From the NCBI GenBank assembly GCA_007123625.1, contig SKKS01000452.1, positions 1-7,498 of the forward strand: DNA of 7,498 nt. Direction: 5' to 3'. The notes under the pieces were generated by a model, which saw only the letters and a program-made list of their open reading frames with translations, made no database searches and was not told the DNA's origin. The stretch is from Paracoccaceae bacterium. GTDB taxonomy: Bacteria; Pseudomonadota; Alphaproteobacteria; Rhodobacterales; Rhodobacteraceae. Position numbers and translations under genes: made by a program. Shown here in pieces: positions 1 through 5,692 of this stretch (position 1 is the first letter of the stretch; the number at the start of each line of letters is the position of its first letter).

Positions 1-834
1 GACGTGCCGGTGCAGGATATTGCGCGACTGGAACAGACCGATGGCATCAGCGTGGTGCGCGGCCCCGAGAACCGCAACATCTTCTTCAGCTACGACATGA
101 CGTCCGAGTCGCTGCGCTCGTCCAACGCCGAAGGCAACCCCTTCGCCAACGGGCAGGTGCGTGAGGCAATGAGCCTGGCGATTGACCGCGACGCCATCCG
201 ACAGGTGGTGATGCGCGGCGAGTCGCAGCCGTCGGCAGCCCCCCTGCCCCCCTTCGTGAACGGCTGGACCGAGGAAATGCACGCCTACGGCGCGCCCGAT
301 CTGGCCCGCGCTGCGGAGTTGATGGCCGAAGCCGGCTATCCCGACGGGTTCTCGGTGCAGCTGGATTGCCCCAACGACCGTTATCTGAACGATGAATCCA
401 TCTGTCAGGCGTTGGTGGGGATGCTGGCGCGGATCAACATTCAGGTCGACCTGAATGCGCAGACCCGTTCGCTGCACTTCCCGCTGATCGAAAACTGGGA
501 AACCGATTTCTACCTGCTGGGTTGGGGCGTGCCGACCTTTGACAGCCAGTATGTCTTCGATTTCCTGGTGCACACCCGCGAAGGCAGCTACGGCGCTTTC
601 AACGGCTCGCGCTACACCAACCCCGATCTGGACGCCAAGATCCAGTCGCTGGCCACGATGACCGACCTCGAGGCACGCGACGCCGTGATCGCGGATATCT
701 GGGGCGAGGTGATGAGCGAGCGCATCTTCCTGAACGTTCATAATCAGGTTCTGGCCTATGCCATGCGCGATGGCATCAATTTGGATGTGCATCCTGAGAA
801 CCAGCCGCGCATGACCACCGTGACGTTCGACTGA
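1..834 (+). CDS. ABC transporter substrate-binding protein, family 5 (peptide/nickel type), C-terminal part
   Basis: This is the 3' part of a gene whose start lies before the window; 277 residues are visible, in frame from base 1 to the TGA at 832-834. Extracellular solute-binding proteins of family 5 bind peptides, nickel or other small solutes in the periplasm and deliver them to an inner-membrane ABC permease. The family assignment rests on several DppA/OppA-like stretches: 'NPFANGQVREAMSLAIDRDAI' type sequence near visible residues 46-66, the 'AAELMAEAGYPDGF' segment (about 104-117) and 'LLGWG' near 170-174. The two permeases and two ATPases that follow support the call. The N-terminal half, with the signal peptide and most of the first lobe, is outside the window. 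The substrate cannot be deduced. The product class is firm, the specificity unknown. Confidence 0.93.
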   Translation, partial: DVPVQDIARLEQTDGISVVRGPENRNIFFSYDMTSESLRSSNAEGNPFANGQVREAMSLAIDRDAIRQVVMRGESQPSAAPLPPFVNGWTEEMHAYGAPDLARAAELMAEAGYPDGFSVQLDCPNDRYLNDESICQALVGMLARINIQVDLNAQTRSLHFPLIENWETDFYLLGWGVPTFDSQYVFDFLVHTREGSYGAFNGSRYTNPDLDAKIQSLATMTDLEARDAVIADIWGEVMSERIFLNVHNQVLAYAMRDGINLDVHPENQPRMTTVTFD

Positions 835-853
835 CCGGATGTCTTGACCTTTC

Positions 854-881
854 GACCCGCGCGGGATAGCCCGCGCGGGTC
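854..881 (+). terminator. Perfect 12-bp GC-rich hairpin between binding-protein and permease genes
   Basis: GACCCGCGCGGG (854-865) and CCCGCGCGGGTC (870-881) are exact reverse complements separated by the tetraloop ATAG. A T-rich stretch, TGTTGTTTA (882-890), follows. The hairpin sits 19 bases after the stop codon of the binding-protein gene and 53 bases before the permease ATG. It has the form of an intrinsic terminator with an imperfect T tract. In binding-protein-dependent operons such a hairpin commonly acts as a partial terminator or mRNA stabiliser, so that the binding protein is made in excess over the membrane components. That role is inferred here. Confidence 0.75.
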
Positions 882-934
882 TGTTGTTTAGGGCAGAAGT
901 GCTGACCGTTTATGCTGCCGATGCGGGGTCTGAC

Positions 935-1921
935 ATGTTAGCCTTCATCCTGCGCCGTCTGGTGCAATCTGTCATTGTCATGCTGACCGTGGCGCTTGTG
1001 GCCTTTGCGCTGTTTCGCTTCGTGGGCGATCCAATCGCGTCGATGGTGGGGCAGGAAACCACGCTGGCCGAACGCGCCGAACTGCGCGATGCGCTGGGGC
1101 TGAACGATCCTTTCGTGGTGCAGTTCGGGAAATTCGTGGCCCGCGCGTCGACGGGAGATTTCGGCATCTCCTACCGCCTGCAACAACCGGTGATGGAGTT
1201 GATCCTGTCGCGGCTGCCCGCCACGCTGGAACTGGCGCTGGTTTCGGGGGTGCTGGCTTTCGTCTTTGGCGTGGGTTTTGGCGTCTATACTGCACTCAGG
1301 CGCGGCAACTGGCTGTCAGGGACAATCATGACCGCTTCGTTGATCGGGGTGTCGTTGCCAACTTTCCTGATCGGGGTGTTGCTGATCTGGGTATTCGCGG
1401 TCGAGTTGCAGTGGCTGCCATCTTTCGGGCGCGGCGAGGTCGTTCAGGTGGGCAATTGGTGGCGCACAGGGCTGCTGACGGAATCGGGCCGCGCGTCGCT
1501 GATCCTGCCGGCGATCACGCTTGGCCTGTATCAGATGACACTGATCATGCGGCTTGTGCGCGCCGAGATGCTGGAAGTGCTGCGCACCGATTACATCAAG
1601 TTCGCACGCGCGCGGGGGCTGTCCAACCGCGCGGTCCACTTCGGCCATGCGCTGAAGAACACGCTGGTGCCCGTTATCACCATCACCGGGCTGCAACTGG
1701 GCTCGATCATCGCGTTTTCCATCATCACCGAAACCGTGTTCCAATGGCCCGGCGTGGGAGCATTGTTCATTAACTCGGTCCGGTTCGTCGACGTGCCGGT
1801 GATGGCGGCGTATCTGATGCTGATCGCGCTGGTTTTCGTGGTTATCAATCTGGTCGTCGATCTGTTGTATTATGCGGTTGATCCGCGTCTGCGCGTAGAC
1901 CGTGCCAATGCGCGGCACTGA
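935..1921 (+). CDS. ABC transporter permease, DppB/OppB type
   Basis: This 328-residue inner-membrane protein is one of the two channel-forming subunits of the importer. The N-terminus reads MLAFILRRLVQSVIVML, the usual DppB/OppB opening with a first membrane helix at about residues 9-29. A periplasmic segment with 'ALGLNDPFVVQFGKF' (about 53-67) and 'GDFGISY' (74-80) follows, then five further hydrophobic segments. The cytoplasmic EAA-type loop that docks on the ATPase is at about 220-242 (YIKFARARGLSNRAV...), followed by 'TETVFQWPGVG' (265-275) and the terminal 'DPRLR'. The reading frame stays open back to a TTG at 884, but that start lies directly after the hairpin and would add 17 residues that do not resemble the family. 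The ATG at 935 gives the canonical N-terminus. A weak GGGG at 925-928 may serve as ribosome binding site. The length is normal for the family. Confidence 0.93.
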   Translation: MLAFILRRLVQSVIVMLTVALVAFALFRFVGDPIASMVGQETTLAERAELRDALGLNDPFVVQFGKFVARASTGDFGISYRLQQPVMELILSRLPATLELALVSGVLAFVFGVGFGVYTALRRGNWLSGTIMTASLIGVSLPTFLIGVLLIWVFAVELQWLPSFGRGEVVQVGNWWRTGLLTESGRASLILPAITLGLYQMTLIMRLVRAEMLEVLRTDYIKFARARGLSNRAVHFGHALKNTLVPVITITGLQLGSIIAFSIITETVFQWPGVGALFINSVRFVDVPVMAAYLMLIALVFVVINLVVDLLYYAVDPRLRVDRANARH

Positions 1922-1926
1922 GGGGG
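1921..1926 (+). promoter_or_regulatory. Ribosome binding site deciding the second permease start
   Basis: AGGGGG at 1921-1926 lies five bases before the ATG at 1932 and begins on the last base of the first permease's stop codon. It favours the ATG at 1932 over the in-frame GTG at 1902, which lies inside the preceding gene and would add ten residues untypical of the family. Confidence 0.6.
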
Positions 1927-1931
1927 CACCC

Positions 1932-2873
1932 ATGCAAGAAACCACCGGAAAACCGCGCCTCAACGCCGTTGCCCGCGCCTGGGACAGCGACGTGGCGTGG
2001 TCCTTCCGCCACTCGCCGCTGGCCGTGATCGCGGCCTTTGTGTCGATCCTCATCATCCTTGCGGCGGTCTTCGCGCCCTGGATCGCGCCGCATGACCCGT
2101 TCAACCCGGCCACGCTGAACCTGATGGACGGCTTCACCGCGCCAATGGAGCCGAACCAGTTCACCGGCAACGTCTATTGGCTGGGGACCGACAACCAGGG
2201 GCGCGATGTGTTCTCGACCATCCTGTATGGCGCGCGGATTTCGCTGTTCGTGGGGTTCATGGCCGTGCTGTTCGCCATGGTGCTGGGCATCACGCTTGGA
2301 CTGATCGCGGGCTATCGTGGCGGTTGGGTGGACAGCCTTCTGATGCGCGTGGCCGATGTTCAGCTGACTTTCCCCTCGATCCTTCTGGCCCTGCTGATCT
2401 TTGGTGTGGCGCGTGGTTTCATCCCGCCCGCGTATCGCGAAGCGATGGCGATCTGGGTGTTGATCGTGGCGATTGGCCTGTCGGACTGGGTGCAATACGC
2501 GCGCGTGGTGCGTGGCGCCACGATGGTCGAGAAATCCAAGGAATATGTGCAGGCCGCGCGCGTGATCGGCGCGCACCCCGCGAAGATCCTGCTGCGGCAC
2601 ATCCTGCCCAATGTGATGGGGCCGGTGCTGGTCATCGCCACGATCGGGCTTGCACTGGCGATCATCGCCGAAGCCACGCTTTCTTTTCTTGGTGTGGGCG
2701 TTCCTTCGACCCAGCCTTCGCTTGGCACGCTGATCCGCATCGGTCAGGGGTTTCTGTTCTCGGGCGAATGGTGGATTCTTCTGTTCCCGTCCATCACGCT
2801 TCTGGCGCTGGCGCTTTCCGTCAACCTTCTGGGGGACTGGCTGCGCGATGCCCTGAACCCGAGGTTACGCTGA
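1932..2873 (+). CDS. ABC transporter permease, DppC/OppC type
   Basis: This 313-residue protein is the second channel subunit. It begins with a cytoplasmic N-terminal region of about 28 residues, including the 'SFRHSPLAV' entry into the first helix (about 29-52) that marks the OppC/DppC N-terminal domain. The hallmark LGTDNQGRDVFSTILYGAR (84-102) precedes the transmembrane domain. Four or five further hydrophobic segments follow. The EAA-type ATPase-docking loop is at about 204-227 (EYVQAARVIGAHPAKIL...HILPN), and 'EATLSFLGVGV' (247-257) and 'LGDWLRDALNPRLR' at the end are typical. The gene starts 10 bases after the first permease gene and its TGA overlaps the next ATG, so it is co-transcribed and probably translationally coupled. 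Length and all motifs are intact. The class is firm; the substrate is not known. Confidence 0.94.
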   Translation: MQETTGKPRLNAVARAWDSDVAWSFRHSPLAVIAAFVSILIILAAVFAPWIAPHDPFNPATLNLMDGFTAPMEPNQFTGNVYWLGTDNQGRDVFSTILYGARISLFVGFMAVLFAMVLGITLGLIAGYRGGWVDSLLMRVADVQLTFPSILLALLIFGVARGFIPPAYREAMAIWVLIVAIGLSDWVQYARVVRGATMVEKSKEYVQAARVIGAHPAKILLRHILPNVMGPVLVIATIGLALAIIAEATLSFLGVGVPSTQPSLGTLIRIGQGFLFSGEWWILLFPSITLLALALSVNLLGDWLRDALNPRLR

Positions 2874-3877
2874 TGGCCCCCGTCCACAAATCAGGGCCGC
2901 TACTGTCGGTCCGCGATCTGGTGGTCGAATTCCCCACCCGCCGCGGCACCTTGCGCGCGCTGGACAAGGTGTCCTTCGACATTGCCGAGGGCGAGGTTCT
3001 GGGCATGGTTGGCGAATCCGGCGCAGGCAAGTCGCTGACCGGCGCTGCGATCATCGGATTGCTGGAGCCGCCGGGCCGCATAGCCGGGGGCGAGATACTT
3101 CTGCGCGGGGAACGTATCGACAATCTGCCGCGCGAGAAGATGCGCCGCATCCGGGGGCGCCGGATCGGCATGGTGTTCCAGGACCCGCTGACCAGCCTCA
3201 ACCCGCTTTACACGGTGGCGGAGCAACTGATTGAAACCATCCGCACGCATATGGATGTGTCCGAGAAGGAGGCGCGCAAGCGGGCCGTGGCCTTGCTTGA
3301 TCGTGTCGGCATCCCTGCTGCGGCGCGCAGGATAGACGATTATCCGCACCATTTCTCGGGCGGGATGCGTCAGCGCGTGGTGATCGCGCTGGCCCTTGCG
3401 GCCGAGCCCGAGTTGGTCATCGCCGATGAACCCACCACCGCGCTGGATGTGTCGGTGCAGGCGCAGATCATCGATGTGCTCAAGGAAATCTGCGCCGAGC
3501 GCGGCGCATCCGTCATGCTGATCACGCACGACATGGGCGTGATTGCCGAAACTGCCGACCGTGTGGCCGTACTGTATGCCGGGCGGCTGGCCGAGATCGG
3601 ACCTGTGCGCGATGTGATTCAGGCCGCCGAGCATCCCTACACCGTGGGCCTGATGGGCTCCATTCCGACACTGACCCAGACCGCCGAGCGGCTGACGCAG
3701 ATTCCCGGCTCCATGCCACGGCTGGACGCGATTCAGCAGGGCTGTGCGTTCAACCCGCGCTGCACGCGTGCCTTTGACCGTTGCCGGGTGGAACGTCCGG
3801 ACCTGATCGCGCGCGGAGAAGAACGTCAGGTGGCGTGCTGGCTCTATGACCCTGCGAAGGAGGCACAAGATGTCTGA
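2873..3877 (+). CDS. ABC transporter ATP-binding protein, DppD/OppD type
   Basis: This 334-residue cytoplasmic ATPase powers the importer together with the next gene product. All motifs are present: Walker A GESGAGKS (47-54), Q-loop Q103 in VFQDPLTSLNP, signature FSGGMRQR (161-168), Walker B LVIADEP (181-187) with catalytic E186, D-loop ALDVS (190-194) and switch H219 in LITHD. The C-terminal oligopeptide-transporter extension contains 'HPYTVGLMGSIP' and the cysteine motif CAFNPRCTRAFDRC (291-304). In related transporters this Cys-rich segment can hold an iron-sulfur cluster; that is family knowledge, not shown here. The ATG at 2873 shares its A with the TGA of the permease gene (TGATG), and GAGG at 2861-2864 is a fitting ribosome binding site. 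The frame is open upstream to 2177, but that part is only a shadow of the permease gene. Confidence 0.95.
   Translation: MAPVHKSGPLLSVRDLVVEFPTRRGTLRALDKVSFDIAEGEVLGMVGESGAGKSLTGAAIIGLLEPPGRIAGGEILLRGERIDNLPREKMRRIRGRRIGMVFQDPLTSLNPLYTVAEQLIETIRTHMDVSEKEARKRAVALLDRVGIPAAARRIDDYPHHFSGGMRQRVVIALALAAEPELVIADEPTTALDVSVQAQIIDVLKEICAERGASVMLITHDMGVIAETADRVAVLYAGRLAEIGPVRDVIQAAEHPYTVGLMGSIPTLTQTAERLTQIPGSMPRLDAIQQGCAFNPRCTRAFDRCRVERPDLIARGEERQVACWLYDPAKEAQDV
3857..3863 (+). promoter_or_regulatory. Strong ribosome binding site deciding the second ATPase start
   Basis: AAGGAGG at 3857-3863 is close to the ideal anti-16S complement and lies six bases before the ATG at 3870. It sits inside the end of the preceding ATPase gene. 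It shows that translation starts at 3870 rather than at the in-frame upstream start at 3846, which lies before this site. Confidence 0.8.
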
Positions 3878-4883
3878 TGTGCTTCTCTCGGTCGAAGGGC
3901 TGACTCGGCGGTTTGACGTTTCCAAACCCTGGCTCAACCGCGTGATCGAACGCGAGGACAGGCAGTTCCTGACCGCCACCGCCGATGTCAGCTTCGAGAT
4001 TCGCAGGGGCGAAACCTTTGCGCTGGTCGGCGAATCCGGGTCGGGCAAATCCACCATCGCCAAGATGATCGTGGGGCTGCTGGAGCCATCGGCAGGCGAA
4101 ATCCGCTTTGACGGTCAGAAGATGGATTTCGCCTCGGGCGCAGCCATGCGCGCGCTGCGCCGGCGCTTCCAGATGATCTTTCAGGATCCGTTTGCCAGCC
4201 TGAATCCGCGCTGGCGCGTGGGCGATATCATTGCCGAACCCATCCGCACCTTCGGGCTGCTGCGCGGCGCGGCGATCGGCAAGGAGGTCGGTCGCCTGCT
4301 GGACCTTGTGGGCCTGTCCGCAAGGGACACCGAGAAGTTTCCGCATGAGTTTTCCGGCGGCCAGCGCCAGCGCATTGCCATCGCCCGCGCGCTGTCTTCA
4401 AAGCCGGAATTCATTGTCTGCGACGAACCGACCTCGGCGCTGGATGTGTCGGTACAGGCGCAGATCCTGAACCTGATGCGGGACTTGCAAGACGAGTTCG
4501 GCCTGACCTATCTGCTGATCAGCCATGATCTGAGCGTGGTGCGCCACATGTCGACGCGCATCGGCGTGCTGTATCTGGGTCGGCTGGTCGAAATCGCGGA
4601 TGCCAAACGCCTGTTTGTCGAACCCCAGCACCCTTACACCCGGATGCTGCTTGATGCTGTCCCCGACCTGGCGCTTTCAGGGCGCAGACGCACCCCCGTC
4701 ACCGGCGAGATCCCGAACCCGATCACCCCACCGCCGGGATGCACCTTTCATCCGCGCTGCCCGCATGTGATGGACGTTTGCCGCAAGCGGACACCGGCAT
4801 CCGTTGGTACCGCGAGCGGGCAAGCGGCCTGTCATTTGTTGACGGCGGACGGCCAGAATGAGGCGCGCGAAACCACATTGTAA
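3870..4883 (+). CDS. ABC transporter ATP-binding protein, DppF/OppF type
   Basis: This 337-residue protein is the second ATPase, expected to form a heterodimer with the preceding one. Walker A is GESGSGKS (54-61), the Q-loop glutamine is Q105 in IFQDPFASLNPRW, the signature is FSGGQRQR (161-168), Walker B is FIVCDEP (181-187) with catalytic E186, the D-loop is ALDVS (190-194) and the switch histidine is H219 in LISHD. The C-terminal extension has 'HPYTRMLLDAVP' (254-265) and CTFHPRCPHVMDVC (291-304). Between the first strand and 'VSFEIRRGE' lies a stretch of about 25 residues (16-40: DVSKPWLNRVIERED...), a common place for insertions in DppF/OppF proteins. The gene overlaps the previous one by 8 bases, has a strong ribosome binding site, and is the last gene of the ABC operon. 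Nothing is missing from it. Confidence 0.95.
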   Translation: MSDVLLSVEGLTRRFDVSKPWLNRVIEREDRQFLTATADVSFEIRRGETFALVGESGSGKSTIAKMIVGLLEPSAGEIRFDGQKMDFASGAAMRALRRRFQMIFQDPFASLNPRWRVGDIIAEPIRTFGLLRGAAIGKEVGRLLDLVGLSARDTEKFPHEFSGGQRQRIAIARALSSKPEFIVCDEPTSALDVSVQAQILNLMRDLQDEFGLTYLLISHDLSVVRHMSTRIGVLYLGRLVEIADAKRLFVEPQHPYTRMLLDAVPDLALSGRRRTPVTGEIPNPITPPPGCTFHPRCPHVMDVCRKRTPASVGTASGQAACHLLTADGQNEARETTL

Positions 4884-4909
4884 CGCGACCAAGATGATGT
4901 GACGACACC

Positions 4910-4942
4910 GCAGGTCGCAATGGGCGTATTGCAAAGACCTGC
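4910..4942 (+). terminator. Hairpin downstream of the ABC operon, possible terminator
   Basis: GCAGGTCGCAAT (4910-4921) pairs with ATTGC (4928-4932) and GACCTGC (4936-4942). This gives 12 base pairs with a hexaloop GGGCGT and a three-base AAA bulge in the right arm. It starts 26 bases after the stop codon of the last ABC gene. No T tract follows, so it may be a Rho-dependent end, a 3'-end stabiliser or half of a composite terminator with the next hairpin. An alternative pairing exists: GCGACC (4885-4890) with GGTCGC (4913-4918) would compete with the left arm. Confidence 0.45.
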
Positions 4943-4956
4943 AGCAAAGCAATGCA

Positions 4957-4982
4957 CGACGCCATGCGATTTCGCGGCGTCG
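4957..4982 (+). terminator. Second hairpin downstream of the ABC operon
   Basis: CGACGCC (4957-4963) pairs with GGCGTCG (4976-4982), and inside it GCGA (4966-4969) can pair with TCGC (4972-4975), leaving a two-base AT bulge. The tip would be very tight, so the inner pairs may be only partly formed. It lies 14 bases after the first hairpin and also lacks a T tract. Together the two form a compact structured element at the end of the ABC mRNA. A terminator role is inferred. Confidence 0.35.
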
Positions 4983-5190
4983 CGGTTACAACTGATTGAA
5001 TGCATGCGTGCTTACTTCGACAGGCCATCAGGAGTTTCGATCAGCGCCGCTCGCATGACCCTCCACAGGGATGTTCGCCACACGACACAGCCTCTGAGTT
5101 TGGTACCTTCGACACGCGAAGGGAGGGGCGAGATCAGCCAACGCTTGCCAACGTGCTGCAGCGAAAAAGCGTGCAAGGAAGATTCAATCC

Positions 5191-5205
5191 TTAAGATTTC
5201 CTTAA
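5191..5205 (+). promoter_or_regulatory. Candidate CtrA-binding box upstream of the TadE/TadG operon
   Basis: TTAA (5191-5194), seven bases GATTTCC, then TTAA (5202-5205) exactly matches the spacing of the CtrA consensus TTAA-N7-TTAAC; the last base is A rather than C. CtrA is the response regulator that in alphaproteobacteria controls cell-cycle, flagellar and pilus genes; in Caulobacter it directly activates the pilin gene pilA. The box lies 97 bases before the ATG at 5303, in an AT-rich patch of an otherwise GC-rich sequence, as expected for a promoter-proximal operator. The exact transcription start cannot be placed. A chance match is possible but unlikely in this base composition. Confidence 0.6.
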
Positions 5206-5302
5206 ACTTACCACAATTGCCACTGAAGTACTCAAGGCGTGTGCAGCGATCAGGCGAACAACCAGCGGCTGAAATGCGCAAGGTTCTTGAAGGGGTTGGA
5301 TA

Positions 5303-5692
5303 ATGCAACGGATCAGAGACCATCTTGCTTCGCTTCGACGCGAGGAAAGTGGTTCCATCAGCGTCGAGTTCGTGCTCTGGACGCCGATGATCATGGCGCT
5401 GCTGTTGCTGGTTGCGGATGCCTCGGCGGCGTTTCTGGCACAGGGCGCCATGTGGCATGCGGGGGGTGACATTTCCCGCGCAATCGCCACCGGACGGGTC
5501 AGCATCGAAGATGCTACTGCTTTCGTAGGCCAGACAGCCGGTTACACGCTGTCTGTGCAGCAGACCGGAGAGCTGATCGCGGTGCGCTTGTCGCGGCCTT
5601 TCGACGGAATCGGGACGGGCATGATGCTGTCCTTCATGGGCGACATGCAGGTGACTGTCCTGCAGCATATCGAACCGGGGGTGGAGCTATGA
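5303..5692 (+). CDS. TadE-like pseudopilin / pilus assembly protein
   Basis: This 129-residue protein fits the TadE family, minor pseudopilins of tight-adherence (Flp type IVc) pilus systems. A short charged leader (residues 1-17, ending in REESG) is followed by one hydrophobic helix at about 19-47 (ISVEFVLWTPMIMALLLLV...). The leader ends in Gly17, and Glu22 stands at +5 relative to a cut after it, matching the prepilin peptidase site of TadE/Flp proteins (G|SISVEF). The rest (48-129) is a small periplasmic domain without cysteines. The ATG at 5303 has GAAGGGG at 5289-5295 as ribosome binding site. The stop overlaps the next start as ATGA, so the two genes are coupled. The C-terminal domain is not one I can place further. 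No prepilin peptidase or pilus motor gene lies in the window, so function depends on genes elsewhere. Confidence 0.8.
   Translation: MQRIRDHLASLRREESGSISVEFVLWTPMIMALLLLVADASAAFLAQGAMWHAGGDISRAIATGRVSIEDATAFVGQTAGYTLSVQQTGELIAVRLSRPFDGIGTGMMLSFMGDMQVTVLQHIEPGVEL

Larger units (their letters stand above)
4884..5302. other. Non-coding intergenic region between the ABC operon and the TadE/TadG operon
   Basis: This 419-base stretch has no convincing gene. It is visibly less GC-rich than its neighbours, especially at 5160-5230. It contains two adjacent hairpins just after the ABC operon (4910-4942 and 4957-4982), a small 6-bp hairpin (CCTTCG at 5106-5111 with CGAAGG at 5117-5122) and a CtrA-type TTAA-N7-TTAA box (5191-5205). 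It most likely holds the 3' end of the ABC mRNA and then the promoter and 5' leader of the pilus-type operon. No sigma70 promoter could be assigned with confidence. An open frame at 4899-5303 has codon use unlike real genes here and is not annotated. Confidence 0.6.

Noticed and set aside
884..934. TTG start for the first permease
   Set aside because: It begins at the foot of the terminator-like hairpin and adds 17 residues not typical of DppB/OppB; the ATG at 935 gives the classic N-terminus.
2177..2872. Long upstream extension of the DppD-type ATPase frame
   Set aside because: It is the alternate frame of the DppC-type permease gene; the ATPase domain begins right after the ATG at 2873, which has a ribosome binding site and a TGATG junction.
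2900..4063. Long minus-strand open frame of 387 codons opposite the ATPase genes
   Set aside because: It is a shadow frame common in high-GC DNA; the opposite strand carries two complete ABC ATPases with every motif intact, and the translation has the low-complexity Arg/His/Gln look of antisense frames.
5106..5122. Small hairpin CCTTCG/CGAAGG in the intergenic region
   Set aside because: Only six base pairs, no T tract and no gene end nearby; it is mentioned in the intergenic entry but not supported as a separate functional element.
4899..5303. Open frame of 134 codons on the + strand ending in a TAATG overlap with the TadE-like gene
   Set aside because: The overlap looks like coupling, but the codon use (many TTA, TCA, CCA, AGG, CAA, mixed third positions) is unlike the neighbouring genes, there is no good ribosome binding site, the translation resembles nothing known, and the CtrA-type box and hairpins fall inside it.
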